A stretch of 64,000 nucleotides of DNA from Amphibiibacter pelophylacis (GCF_037688875.1 NZ_JAWDIE010000013.1:30339-94338); one strand, 5' to 3'. Shown: positions 26,660 through 35,758, numbered from the stretch's first letter. The notes: generated by a model not told the origin, from the sequence alone. A program made the numbers and translations.

Positions 26660-27712
26660 TCAGGCTGCGACCGCGGCATCCGCCACGCCCGCCCCCCCGC
26701 GCCGACGCAGGCGGCTTGGCACGTGCTGCAGCGGTGCGCGCTGCAGGGCCTCTGTGTCCAGCAGCAGGGCCAGCGCCTGCGCCGCCAGGCCCGGCGTGTC
26801 CTGCAGGATGCTGTCCACGGGCAGGCTCAGGCTGTCGAGCAGGCTGTGGTCGTCAAAAGTGATCAGGCGGCGCAGGCCGACGGTCTGGCCACGCGCCTCG
26901 TGGGCACGCGCGCAGGCCAGCACGCCTTCCAGCAGGGCAATCGATGCGGTGAACACCGCACCGGGCCAGCGCCCATGGCGCTGCACCCAGGCGGCCATCA
27001 TCTGCTCGCCGCAGGCCACGGAAAATTCGCCGAACTGCCCGTTCTCGCCCTCGATCAGGGTCAGGCCGCGCTCGTGCAAGGCATCTTCGAAGCCCTGACG
27101 GCGGTCGCGGCTGACCGACAGGCTGGGCCGGCCGCCCAGGAAAAGAATGTCACGCTCGCCGCCGTCCATCACCGCGCCGACCGCTGCGCAGACCGAGCTG
27201 GCCGCGTCGCTGACCACGGCCGCAATGCCGCTACCGGGGATATGACGGTCGACAAACACCATGGGCAGGCGCCGCGCCCAGGGCTGGTAGCGGCCCGGTT
27301 CGCTCTGGCTGGGCACCACGATCAGGCCATCGACCTGGCGCGACATCAGGTGGTGCAGCGCAGCCTCTTCCTGGACCGCGTCTTCGTTGCTGGTCACCAG
27401 AAGCACCTGCAGACCGCGCTCGCGGCAGGCCCGCTCAACCGCCTGCGCCAGATAAGCGTGGGCCGAGTTGCGCAGATCGGGCACCACCAGCCCGACCGCG
27501 TCGGTGCGCTGCTGGCGCAGGTGACGCGCGGGCGCGTTGGGCACGAAGTGCAGCCGGTCAGCCACCGCCTGGACGCGCTCGGCGGTGGCCGCCGAGATGC
27601 GGTACTTGCTGGCATGGCCATTGAGGACCATGCTGGCCGTCGCCCGCGAGACCTGGGCCTCGCGCGCGATGTCGTCGATGGTCAGCCGGGGCGGGCGCTG
27701 CGGAAAGGACAT
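26660..27712 (-). CDS. rbsR: LacI-family regulator of the ribose operon (RbsR-like)
   Basis: 350-residue repressor: N-terminal helix-turn-helix LTIDDIAREAQVSRATASMVLNG with hinge-helix residues near APARHLRQQRTDAVGLVVPD, then a periplasmic-binding-protein-like sugar-sensing domain (HLMSRQVDGLIVVP, MVFVDRHIPG, RQGFEDAL, TFDDHSLLD). Its ATG shares a base with the rbsB stop (TAATG), so it is co-translated as the last gene of the rbs operon, as in E. coli. Its target is probably the palindrome at 31642-31655. The effector (ribose or a phosphate) is inferred from context only. Confidence 0.87.
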   Translation of the reverse strand: MSFPQRPPRLTIDDIAREAQVSRATASMVLNGHASKYRISAATAERVQAVADRLHFVPNAPARHLRQQRTDAVGLVVPDLRNSAHAYLAQAVERACRERGLQVLLVTSNEDAVQEEAALHHLMSRQVDGLIVVPSQSEPGRYQPWARRLPMVFVDRHIPGSGIAAVVSDAASSVCAAVGAVMDGGERDILFLGGRPSLSVSRDRRQGFEDALHERGLTLIEGENGQFGEFSVACGEQMMAAWVQRHGRWPGAVFTASIALLEGVLACARAHEARGQTVGLRRLITFDDHSLLDSLSLPVDSILQDTPGLAAQALALLLDTEALQRAPLQHVPSRLRRRGGAGVADAAVAA

Positions 27713-28689
27713 TACTGCCCCTGGGTCACCAGCTGCAGCGGCACGGGGATGCTGGCATCGACCGTTTCACCGGCCAGCAGCTTCTTGGCCACCTGGATGC
27801 CCTGGGCACCGATCATCGCGGGCTGCTGCTGCACGGTGGCGGCCATGGTTCCGGCCTTCACGGCGGCGACGGCGTCGGGCGTGGCGTCAAAGCCCACGAC
27901 CAGCACGTCCTTCATTTTGGCGGCTTCCAGCGCCTTGGTCGCGCCCAGCGCCATTTCGTCGTTGTGGGCGAAGACGGCCTGGATGTCCTTGTGCGACTGC
28001 AGCAGGTTTTCCATGACGCTCAGGCCCTTGGCACGATCAAAATCAGCCGGCTGGCTGGCGACCACCTTGAGGTCGGGCGTGGCGGCCAGACCCTGCTTGA
28101 AGCCTTCACCGCGTTCACGCGCAGCCGACGAGCCGGGAATGCCCTGCAGCTCGATCAGGCTGCCCTTGCCGCCCAGCTTTTTGGCGATGAATTCGGCGGC
28201 CATCTTGCCCCCGGCGATGTTGTCCGAGGCGATGTGCGACACCACCGGCGCGCCTTCGACGGTGCGGTCCAGCGAGACCACTTTCACGCCCTTGGCGGTG
28301 GCTTCCTTGACCACATTGGCCACGGCGGCCGAATCGGTCGGGTTGATCAGCAGCACCTTGATCTGCTTTTGCAGCAGATCCTCAATGCCCGACTGCTGTT
28401 TGGCCGGATCGTCCTGCGCGTCGACCACGATCAGGTCCACGCCGTCTTTTTTGGCTTCGGCCTGCGCGCCATCACGCAGCTCGACGAAGAAGGGGTTGTT
28501 GAGCGTGGACAGGGCCAGGCCCACCTTGCCGCCCGCCTCGGCAGGCGCCGCTGCGGCGGCAGGCGCTTCAGCCGGGGCGCTGCTGGCTGCAGCGGGCGCT
28601 TCGGTTTTGGAGCAGGCCGACAGGGCCAGCACAGCGGCGGCCAGCGCCGAGGTCAGAACGTGGCGACGCGAGGTCAGGTTCAGAGTCAT
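27712..28689 (-). CDS. rbsB: Ribose ABC transporter substrate-binding protein
   Basis: Type I periplasmic-binding protein of ~325 residues, delivering ribose to RbsAC. Family landmarks: ALSTLNNPFFVEL, VVDAQDDPAKQ, LLINPTDSAAV, SLDRTVEG, HIASDNIAGG, FAHNDEMALGA and GFDATPDAV. The signal peptide carries an SRRHVL twin-arginine-like start and ends in a lipobox-like LSAC, so it may be a lipoprotein, which is unusual for a Gram-negative ribose-binding protein. An Ala/Pro-rich linker follows. The second of two close ATGs (28689) is preferred because AAGGG lies 5-6 bases upstream; 28695 would touch the ribosome site. Confidence 0.92.
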   Translation of the reverse strand: MTLNLTSRRHVLTSALAAAVLALSACSKTEAPAAASSAPAEAPAAAAAPAEAGGKVGLALSTLNNPFFVELRDGAQAEAKKDGVDLIVVDAQDDPAKQQSGIEDLLQKQIKVLLINPTDSAAVANVVKEATAKGVKVVSLDRTVEGAPVVSHIASDNIAGGKMAAEFIAKKLGGKGSLIELQGIPGSSAARERGEGFKQGLAATPDLKVVASQPADFDRAKGLSVMENLLQSHKDIQAVFAHNDEMALGATKALEAAKMKDVLVVGFDATPDAVAAVKAGTMAATVQQQPAMIGAQGIQVAKKLLAGETVDASIPVPLQLVTQGQ

Positions 28690-28740
28690 GGTCATCCCTT
28701 GATGTGGTTGGGTGGGTTCGGTGGTAACGGGAAAAATAAT

Positions 28741-29679
28741 TTACTTGCTGCGCCGGTCGGCCAGCACGGCCAGCAGGATCACGGCGCCCTTGATGACCTG
28801 CTGGTAAAAGGCGGGCACGCCCAGCAGGTTCAGGCCGTTGTTCAGCACGCCGATCAGCAGCGCGCCGATCAGGGTGCCGATCACCCAGCCGCGACCGCCG
28901 CTCAGGCTGGTGCCGCCCAGCACGACGGCGGCGATGGCGTCCAGCTCGTAGCCCGACCCGGCGGTGGGCTGGGCCGACCCCAGGCGCGAGGTCAGCACGA
29001 TGCCCGCCCAGGCCGACAGCACGCCCGACAGCGTGTACACCCAGATCTTGACCCGGGTGACGCGCACGCCCGACAGACGCGCGGCCTGTTCGTTGCCGCC
29101 GCAGGCGTAAATGTGGCGGCCCAGCAGGGTTTTGCGCAGCACGAAAATAAACACGGCAAAGACCAGCACCAGCCACAGCACGGGCGTGGGTACCACGCCA
29201 AACAGGTAGCCGCCGCCCAGGCTGTCAAAGAAGGGGCTGGACAGGCCGGTGACCGGGCTGCCGTTGGACAGCACCAGCGACACGCCGCGCAGCACCGTCA
29301 TGGTGCCCAGCGTGGCAATGAAAGGCGCCACGCGCCCGGCCGTCACCAGCACGCCGTTGAAGGCGCCCAGCAGGCCGCCGCACAGCACGCCCAGCGCCGT
29401 CGCCAGCATTGGATCCATCCCCGACTGGATCATCAGCCCGACCACGATGGACGACAGGCCCAGGATGGCGCCGACCGACAGATCGATCCCGCCCAGCAGG
29501 ATGACCAGCGTCATGCCGCAGGCGATCAGGGCGTTGACCGAGACCTGGCGCAGGACGTTCAGCCAGTTGCCGACGGTCATGAAATCCGGGCTGAGCCCGG
29601 TCAGGGCCACGCACAGCAGCACGAGGGCGATCAGGGGAGCAAAACGCTGCAGCAGCAGACGCTGGTTTTCGGTGAACAT
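28741..29679 (-). CDS. rbsC: Ribose ABC transporter permease
   Basis: 312-residue inner-membrane permease of the RbsC/BPD_transp_2 family with about 8-10 hydrophobic segments. Conserved stretches include LGGIDLSVGAILGLSS, APFIATLGTM, GGNEQAARLSGV and the C-terminal LGGTSLSGGRG. The start at 29679 aligns with the family; the same frame extends upstream into rbsA. It lies 14 bases after rbsA and about 50 bases before rbsB. Confidence 0.94.
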   Translation of the reverse strand: MFTENQRLLLQRFAPLIALVLLCVALTGLSPDFMTVGNWLNVLRQVSVNALIACGMTLVILLGGIDLSVGAILGLSSIVVGLMIQSGMDPMLATALGVLCGGLLGAFNGVLVTAGRVAPFIATLGTMTVLRGVSLVLSNGSPVTGLSSPFFDSLGGGYLFGVVPTPVLWLVLVFAVFIFVLRKTLLGRHIYACGGNEQAARLSGVRVTRVKIWVYTLSGVLSAWAGIVLTSRLGSAQPTAGSGYELDAIAAVVLGGTSLSGGRGWVIGTLIGALLIGVLNNGLNLLGVPAFYQQVIKGAVILLAVLADRRSK

Positions 29680-29693
29680 GAGAGGATTCCGGG

Positions 29694-31223
29694 TCAGTGC
29701 GCCAAAGTAGCAGTTTGGGCGGCTGGGGTTTGCGACTGGCCCGAGGCGGCGGCCATAACAGCCTCCTGGCTGGCCTCGTGGGCGGCCAGCAGCGCGGTCT
29801 GGCGACCTTCGTGCATCACCAGGATGCGGTCGCTCAGGGCCAGCACTTCGGGCAGTTCGGACGAGACCATGACAATGGCCACGCCCTGCGCCGCGAGCTG
29901 GTTGATGATGTGATAGATCTCGGCCTTGCCGCCGACATCGACGCCGCGCGTGGGTTCGTCCAGCAGCAGCACCTTGGGCGGGCTGGCCAGCCACTTGGCG
30001 AAAACCACCTTCTGCTGGTTGCCGCCCGACAGCGCGCCCACTTCCAGTTCGCTGTCGCGGGTGCGGATGCGCAGCTGCTCGATCAGGCCCTGCACCTGGC
30101 GCTGCTCGGCGCCCGACTGCACCACCCCGGCGCGCGTGACGCGGTTCAGGTGGACCAGCATGGCGTTTTCGCGCACCGACAGGCCCAGAACCAGGCCTTG
30201 CGTCTTGCGGTCCTCGGTGACGAAGGCCAGCCCGGCGTCGATGGCGTGCACCGGGCCCTTGAGCGCCAGCGGCTGGCCGTCCAGCTGGACCTGCGCCGCG
30301 CCGCGCGGCGACAGGCCAAACAGCGTGCGCAGGATCTCGCTGCGGCCCGCGCCCATCAGGCCCGCAATGCCCAGAACTTCACCCGCGCGCACCTCGAAAT
30401 TCACGCCGTGCACGCGCGCGCCGTCCGACAGGTTTTTCACCGCCAGGCGCACTGCGCCCGGGGTCACGTCGCGGCGCGGGAAGCGCTCGTCCAGCGCACG
30501 GCCGACCATCATGCCGACCAGCTCGTCGAACGAGGTGTCCTGCACCAGGCGTTCGCCGACCATGCCGCCGTCGCGCAGCACGCTGATGCGCTGGCAGACG
30601 CGGAAGATTTCTTCCATGCGGTGCGACACGTACACCATGGCCACGCCCTGCTCGCGCAGACCGGCCATGATGGCAAAAAGCGCCTCGGTTTCGCGCTCGC
30701 TCAGGGCGGCGGTGGGCTCGTCCAGGATGAGCACGCGCGCATTGAGCATCAGCGCGCGGGCGATTTCCACCATCTGCTGCTGCCCGACCGACAGCCGTGA
30801 CACCTCGGCGGCCGGATCAATGCCCGCCACGCCCAGACGCTCCAGCGCCTGGCGTGCGCCACGCGCCATCGCGGCCTTGTCGAGCACGCCAAAGCGGTGC
30901 AGCTCGCGACCGAGAAAGAGGTTCTCGGCCACCGTCAGCTCGGGGATGAGGTTGAGCTCCTGGTGGATGATGGCGATGCCCTGCTTCTCGGCGTCCGCCG
31001 GGCTGCGCCACTGCACGGCCTGGCCGTCGATCTCGATGCGGCCGCTGTCGGCCGCGTGCAGGCCGCCCAGCACCTTCATCAGCGTGGATTTGCCCGCGCC
31101 GTTCTCGCCCATCAGGGCGTGGACTTCGCCGCCGCGCACCTCGAAATTCACCTCGCGCAGCACCTGCACCGGGCCGAACGCCTTGCAGATGCCGATCAGG
31201 CGGACATGAACAGGCTGGCTCAA
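29694..31223 (-). CDS. rbsA: Ribose ABC transporter ATP-binding protein
   Basis: Duplicated ATPase of ~509 residues that powers ribose import. The first half has an intact Walker A GENGAGKST, signature LSVGQQQMVE and Walker B VLILDEPT. The second half has the degenerate P-loop GLMGAGRSE, signature LSGGNQQKV and VLLLDEPTRGVD, as usual for RbsA/MglA. No ATG or GTG lies near the N terminus. The best start is TTG at 31223, giving SQPVHVRLIGICKAFGPV and overlapping the rbsD stop by 4 bases, consistent with translational coupling. Confidence 0.92.
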   Translation of the reverse strand: MSQPVHVRLIGICKAFGPVQVLREVNFEVRGGEVHALMGENGAGKSTLMKVLGGLHAADSGRIEIDGQAVQWRSPADAEKQGIAIIHQELNLIPELTVAENLFLGRELHRFGVLDKAAMARGARQALERLGVAGIDPAAEVSRLSVGQQQMVEIARALMLNARVLILDEPTAALSERETEALFAIMAGLREQGVAMVYVSHRMEEIFRVCQRISVLRDGGMVGERLVQDTSFDELVGMMVGRALDERFPRRDVTPGAVRLAVKNLSDGARVHGVNFEVRAGEVLGIAGLMGAGRSEILRTLFGLSPRGAAQVQLDGQPLALKGPVHAIDAGLAFVTEDRKTQGLVLGLSVRENAMLVHLNRVTRAGVVQSGAEQRQVQGLIEQLRIRTRDSELEVGALSGGNQQKVVFAKWLASPPKVLLLDEPTRGVDVGGKAEIYHIINQLAAQGVAIVMVSSELPEVLALSDRILVMHEGRQTALLAAHEASQEAVMAAASGQSQTPAAQTATLAH

Positions 31224-31615
31224 AACGACACCCCGGCGCTCAGGATGACGTTGGCGTAGGGCGTGCATTCGCCCGTGCGGATGATGGCCACAGCGTCCTG
31301 CAGCGCGCTTTTGAGCTCGTCGTGCATCAGCCACTGCACCGGCGCGCCGGTGGATTCGATCTGTTCGACCGCCTGGCGCACCACGGGCTGCTCGCGGCCC
31401 TCGTGCGCCATGTAGGCGGTTTCCAGCCACAGGTCATCCAGCACGCTGGCCAGCACCGCGCCAAAACCTGGAACGCCGGGCTGCAGCGCGACATCGATGC
31501 ACTCGACGCCTGGCGGCACCGGCAGGCCCGCGTCGGCGATGACCAGGGTCTGGCCGTGGCCCATCGTGGCCAGCACGCGGGCGATGTCGCGGTTGAGGTG
31601 TCCGTGTCGTTTCAT
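31220..31615 (-). CDS. rbsD: D-ribose pyranase
   Basis: 131-residue RbsD/FucU-family mutarotase that interconverts beta-pyranose and beta-furanose ribose for phosphorylation. The N terminus MKRHGHLNRDIARVLATMGHGQTLVIADAGLP carries the catalytic His (HGHLN) and the DAG motif, and the C terminus has the conserved EC.PYAN ligand residues (GECTPYANVIL). It is the first gene of the rbs operon. Ribokinase (rbsK) is missing from the operon and from the window. Confidence 0.95.
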   Translation of the reverse strand: MKRHGHLNRDIARVLATMGHGQTLVIADAGLPVPPGVECIDVALQPGVPGFGAVLASVLDDLWLETAYMAHEGREQPVVRQAVEQIESTGAPVQWLMHDELKSALQDAVAIIRTGECTPYANVILSAGVSF

Positions 31616-31641
31616 GGCCTAAAAGCCGCTTTCATGGCTTA

Positions 31642-31655
31642 CTAAATCGAGTTAG
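31642..31655 (-). promoter_or_regulatory. Candidate RbsR (LacI-type) operator
   Basis: CTAAATCGAGTTAG is an inverted repeat with the CG centre typical of LacI-family operators (CTAA...TTAG arms). It lies 27 bases upstream of rbsD, where the transcription start predicted from the CATAAT hexamer would fall, an ideal place for repression. Confidence 0.55.
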
Positions 31656-31660
31656 CAGCC

Positions 31661-31666
31661 ATTATG
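31661..31666 (-). promoter_or_regulatory. -10 box of the rbs operon promoter
   Basis: CATAAT on the minus strand, 45 bases before rbsD. A CTGACA further upstream (31687-31692) is a -35 candidate, but the spacer of 20 bases is long. Confidence 0.4.
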
Positions 31667-31707
31667 CCGAGAACGAAGAACCTCTTTGTCAGTGTTAACC
31701 CTGGTGA

Positions 31708-31734
31708 CCGGGGAAGACACATGGCCTTCCCCGG
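31708..31734 (-). terminator. Strong hairpin after putA
   Basis: Perfect 9-bp stem CCGGGGAAG/CTTCCCCGG with a 9-base loop, starting 7 bases beyond the putA stop. There is no T tract after it on the minus strand, so it may act as a weak terminator or a 3'-end stabiliser that separates putA from the rbs operon. Confidence 0.45.
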
Positions 31735-31740
31735 CGGCAT

Positions 31741-34700
31741 TTAGCCCAGGGTCATCAGCGCGGCATTGCCGCCCGCCGCAGCGGTGTTGACGCTGATCAC
31801 CTGCTCGTGCACCAGCGCCGTCCAGGGCCACTGTGCGCCCGCCTGCAGACTGGCCGTGGAGCGCACGACGCCGCGCACCACCGGACGCTGTGGGCCAGAC
31901 CGGGCATTCAGCCCGGACAACGCCTGAAGGGGGGATTGCGCCCCAGCGCCATCCGCATCCACTTCGATCAGCACGGCGCTGATGTCGTCGTGCGCGCAGG
32001 CCGTATCCAGCGTCAAAGCATCCGCGCCGACGTGCAGCACGGAGCCCAGACGCGGCCACGCGGGGGTGAGCAGCTCGCCCGCGCCCAGCCACTGCAGGCG
32101 CAGCGTGTTGCCCTGGGCCAGCGTGGCCAGCATCTGCGTGATGGCACCCAGGCGCGTGCGCGCCACCGCTGCGAGACGGCCGCGCGGGCACAGGGCGTAG
32201 CTGTTGCGCTCGCCGGTGGGGCCGGGCAGGACGAGGTCTGCGCCCTGACGCAACTGGGCGCCGCTGTGCTGCCAGGCCGTCTGCGCCAGAGCCAGCTCGT
32301 CCGGCGTCAGGCCCAGCGATTCCCCCGCAACCCCGTGCGCGCCGGGGGCCCACAGCGCGGCACCCAGCGCCAGCCAGGCCTGCAGCGCGGGTCGCGCAGC
32401 TCCCGCCAGCGTGGCGGTGTGCGCCGGATCGTCGAGGCGCTGACGCAGCGCAGCAAAATCGGGCGCGGTAGCGCCATCGCCATCGCCAGCCACGGGCAGC
32501 AGGCCCGCAAACAGTGGCGGGGGAAGATCACCCAGCAGCGCATCGGCCGCACCGCCGTCCTGCACCAGGCGGCGCAGGTAGAGCGGCCCGCCCGCCTTGG
32601 GCCCCGTGCCCGACAGGCCCATGCCGCCAAAAGGCTGCACGCCCACCACCGCGCCGATGGTGTTGCGGTTGACGTACAGATTGCCCGCGTGGCTGCGGCG
32701 GCAGACGGCCGCGATGGTTTCGTCGATGCGGCTGTGCACGCCCAGCGTCAGGCCGTAGCCCAGCGCGTGAAGCTGGTCCAGCAGCGCGGGCAAGTCGTCG
32801 CGGCGGTAGCGCAGCACGTGCAGCACCGGGCCGAAGATTTCGCGCTCCAGCCGATCCAGGCGGTCGAGCTCGATCAGCGCGGGCGCCACAAAATGGCCGC
32901 CGGCCCCCTCGCCCTGACCCCTGCGGCGGCCCGCGCGGGTGACCTTCAGGCCCGCTTTCTGCAGTGCCGCGATATGGGCCGTGATGCCGCCTTGCGCTTC
33001 GGCGTCGATGACAGGGCCGACGTCGGTGTGCAGGTGCTCGGGCGCGCCGACCTCCAGCTCGGCCATGGCCTCGCGCAGCAGGGTCAAGAGGCGATCGGCG
33101 CCGTCGTCCTGCACGCACAGCAGCCGCACCGCCGAGCAGCGCTGCCCGGCCGAATCGAAGGCCGAAGCCAAAACATCGGCCACCACCTGCTCGGCCAGCG
33201 CCGACGAATCCACGATCAGGGCGTTCTGCCCGCCGGTCTCGGCGATCAGCGGTATGGCCTGGCCGCCGGGGCCCGCGCGGCTGGACAGCGTGCCCGCAAT
33301 GGCGCGCGCAACCGCCGTCGAGCCAGTGAACAGCACCGCCGCCACGCGCGCGTCGGCCACCAGCCGGGCGCCCACCGCACCGTCGCCGGGCAACAGCTGC
33401 AGCGCGGGCGCAGGCACACCCGCTTCATGCAGCAGACGGGCGGCCAGCGCCGCCACCAGCGGCGTCTGCTCGGCGGGTTTGGCGACCACGGCATTGCCCG
33501 CGGCCAGCGCGGCCGCGATCTGCCCGACAAAAATCGCCAGCGGGAAGTTCCACGGGCTGATGCACAGCGCCACGCCCCAGGGCTGCAGCACGGCCGCATC
33601 GCCTGCGACCTCCAGCTGCTGGGCGTCGTAACGCAAAAAGTCGACTGCTTCGCGGACCTCGGCGACGCCGTTGGCCAGGCTTTTGCCCGCCTCGCGCACC
33701 AGAAGGCCCAGCAGCGTGGGCGCCGCCGCTTCCAGCGCATCGGCAGCGCGGCGCAGCACGGCGGCGCGCTGGCTGGGCGGCGTGGCGGACCAGGCGGGCG
33801 CTGCAGCGCTGGCCTGCGCCAGGGCGGCATCGACATCGGACTCGCTGGCCCAGACCACCTGGCCGACCACGTCATCCGGCTGCGCGGGGTTGCGCACCGG
33901 CTCGCCGGGAGCGCTGTCCGCTGCGCCCGCCCAGGCCGCACGCCAGGGCGTTTGCGCACTGCGCAGCAGCTCGGGCGCGAGCGCGGCCAGAACGGGCTCG
34001 TGCGCCAGGTTCAGCCCGGCACCCTGCAGACGGCCCGCCAGCAGCGCGGTCGGCGCCGCAATCGCCGGGTGCGGTGACCCGACCGGACGGCCTTCGCGCA
34101 CGGCCTGCGCGAAGGCCTGTTCGACCGGATCAGCGACCAAATCATCCAGCGGGATGCTGTCGTCGCCCACGCGGTGGACAAACGAGGTGTTGGCGCCGTT
34201 TTCCAGCAGACGGCGCACGAGGTAAGCCAGCAGCGTTTCGTGCGTGCCCACCGGCGCATAAATGCGGCAGGGCCGCGCCAAACCACCCGCGCTGACCGGG
34301 CCGGTGACCTGGCTGTACAGCCCTTCGCCCATGCCATGCAGGCACTGGAACTCGTACTGGCCGGGATAGTAGTTGCGCCCGGCCATGACGTAAATCGTGG
34401 CCAGCGTCTGCGCGTTGTGCGTGGCGAACTGCGGGTAGACCGCCTCCGGCGCGGCCAGCAGCAGGCGGGCGCAGGCCAGATAAGCCACGTCGGTGTGGTC
34501 CTTGCGCGTGTAGACCGGGTAATCGGGCAGGCCGTCGATCTGGGCGCGCTTGATTTCGCTGTCCCAGTAGGCGCCCTTGACCAGGCGCACCATCAGCCGT
34601 CGCCCGGTCTGGCGCGCCAGCGCGATCACGGCGCGGATCACCTGCGGACAGCGCTTCTGGTAGGCCTGCACGACAAAGCCGATGCCGTTCCAGCCGACCA

Positions 34701-35685
34701 GCGCGGGCTCGCGGCACAGTGTTTCGAGCAGATCCAGCGACAGCTCCAGCCGGTCGGCCTCTTCGGCGTCGATGTTCAGACCGATGTCGTAGTGCTGCGC
34801 CAGCTCGACCAGCGTCAGCAGGCGCGGATACAGCTCGGCCATGACGCGCGCGTGCTGGGCGCGGCTGTAGCGCGGGTGCAGCGCCGAGAGCTTGACCGAA
34901 ATCCCCGGCCCATCGTAAATGCCACGCCCGGCGGCGGCGCGGCCGATGGCGTGGATGGCCTGCTCGTAAGACGCCAGGTAGCGCAGGGCGTCGGCCTCGG
35001 TGGCGGCGGCTTCGCCCAGCATGTCGTAGGAGTAGCGAAAGCCCTGGGCCTCCAGCTTGCGTGCGTGGTCCAGCGCCTCCTGGATGGTCTGGCCGCAGAC
35101 AAACTGTTCGCCCATCAGGCGCATCGCCAGGTTGACGCCCTGGCGGATCAGCGGCTCGCCGCCCCGGGCGATCAGCCGGGTCAGCGCGCTGGAGAGGGTT
35201 TTCTCGCTGCTGGTCGCCGTCAGCTTGCCGGTGATGACCAGGCCCCAGGTGGCGGCGTTGACAAAGAGCGAGGGCGATTGCCCCAGGTGCGCCTGCCAGT
35301 TGCCCCGCCCCAGCTTGTCGCGGATCAGCGCGTCGCGCGTGGCGCTGTCGGGAATGCGCAGCAGCGCCTCGGCCAGACACATCAGCGCGATGCCCTCCTG
35401 GCTGGAGAGCGAAAACGTGTGCACCAGCGCCTGCACGCCCGTGCTGTCGCGTTTGCTGCGCAGGCCCTGCGTCAGGCGGCGGGCCAGCGTGGCGATGGCC
35501 TCGCGCTGCGCCGGATCGCTGATGCGCGCGCCAGGCAGCAGCGCCGCCACGGTTTCGGCCTCTGGCGCGTGCCACTGCGCGCTGATGGCCGCGCGCTCTG
35601 GTGTCGGGGTGGGCAGCGCCCGGGCAAAAGCCTCGAAAGGCGGCAGCGGCGTCTCAAGCGCCTGGGGGTTGAGCCTGTCGTTCAT
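31741..35685 (-). CDS. putA: Bifunctional proline dehydrogenase / P5C dehydrogenase PutA
   Basis: Oxidises proline to glutamate in two steps at the membrane face. 1314 residues. The proline dehydrogenase barrel includes SLSSQEGIALMCLAEALLRIPD, RLMVRLVKGAYWDSEI and YEFQCLHGMGEGLY. The aldehyde dehydrogenase domain includes LIAETGGQNALIVDSS (catalytic Glu) and DSAGQRCSAVRLL (catalytic Cys). The C terminus NTAAAGGNAALMTLG is family-typical. Compared with E. coli PutA the N terminus starts about 75 residues in, so the ribbon-helix-helix DNA-binding domain is absent and autorepression is not expected. AGGAG lies upstream of the ATG. No Lrp-type PutR regulator is next to it. Confidence 0.95.
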   Translation of the reverse strand: MNDRLNPQALETPLPPFEAFARALPTPTPERAAISAQWHAPEAETVAALLPGARISDPAQREAIATLARRLTQGLRSKRDSTGVQALVHTFSLSSQEGIALMCLAEALLRIPDSATRDALIRDKLGRGNWQAHLGQSPSLFVNAATWGLVITGKLTATSSEKTLSSALTRLIARGGEPLIRQGVNLAMRLMGEQFVCGQTIQEALDHARKLEAQGFRYSYDMLGEAAATEADALRYLASYEQAIHAIGRAAAGRGIYDGPGISVKLSALHPRYSRAQHARVMAELYPRLLTLVELAQHYDIGLNIDAEEADRLELSLDLLETLCREPALVGWNGIGFVVQAYQKRCPQVIRAVIALARQTGRRLMVRLVKGAYWDSEIKRAQIDGLPDYPVYTRKDHTDVAYLACARLLLAAPEAVYPQFATHNAQTLATIYVMAGRNYYPGQYEFQCLHGMGEGLYSQVTGPVSAGGLARPCRIYAPVGTHETLLAYLVRRLLENGANTSFVHRVGDDSIPLDDLVADPVEQAFAQAVREGRPVGSPHPAIAAPTALLAGRLQGAGLNLAHEPVLAALAPELLRSAQTPWRAAWAGAADSAPGEPVRNPAQPDDVVGQVVWASESDVDAALAQASAAAPAWSATPPSQRAAVLRRAADALEAAAPTLLGLLVREAGKSLANGVAEVREAVDFLRYDAQQLEVAGDAAVLQPWGVALCISPWNFPLAIFVGQIAAALAAGNAVVAKPAEQTPLVAALAARLLHEAGVPAPALQLLPGDGAVGARLVADARVAAVLFTGSTAVARAIAGTLSSRAGPGGQAIPLIAETGGQNALIVDSSALAEQVVADVLASAFDSAGQRCSAVRLLCVQDDGADRLLTLLREAMAELEVGAPEHLHTDVGPVIDAEAQGGITAHIAALQKAGLKVTRAGRRRGQGEGAGGHFVAPALIELDRLDRLEREIFGPVLHVLRYRRDDLPALLDQLHALGYGLTLGVHSRIDETIAAVCRRSHAGNLYVNRNTIGAVVGVQPFGGMGLSGTGPKAGGPLYLRRLVQDGGAADALLGDLPPPLFAGLLPVAGDGDGATAPDFAALRQRLDDPAHTATLAGAARPALQAWLALGAALWAPGAHGVAGESLGLTPDELALAQTAWQHSGAQLRQGADLVLPGPTGERNSYALCPRGRLAAVARTRLGAITQMLATLAQGNTLRLQWLGAGELLTPAWPRLGSVLHVGADALTLDTACAHDDISAVLIEVDADGAGAQSPLQALSGLNARSGPQRPVVRGVVRSTASLQAGAQWPWTALVHEQVISVNTAAAGGNAALMTLG

Positions 35686-35705
35686 GGGGGTGTCTCCTGG
35701 TCCTG

Positions 35706-35723
35706 ACCGGCTTCAAGGCCGGT
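35706..35723 (-). promoter_or_regulatory. Hairpin in the putA leader
   Basis: ACCGGC/GCCGGT six-base stem with a six-base loop in the 73-base gap between the Fic gene and putA, about 20 bases before the putA start. It could partially terminate readthrough from the Fic gene or affect putA translation. A TGTAAT hexamer on the same strand (35736-35741) is a possible -10 for putA. Confidence 0.3.
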
Positions 35724-35758
35724 TGCGGATCAGAGATTACACCCAAGGACGGTGGACC

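Noticed and set aside
35706..35723. Intrinsic terminator of the Fic gene
   Set aside because: The stem lacks a T run and lies close to the putA ribosome site; kept as a leader hairpin.
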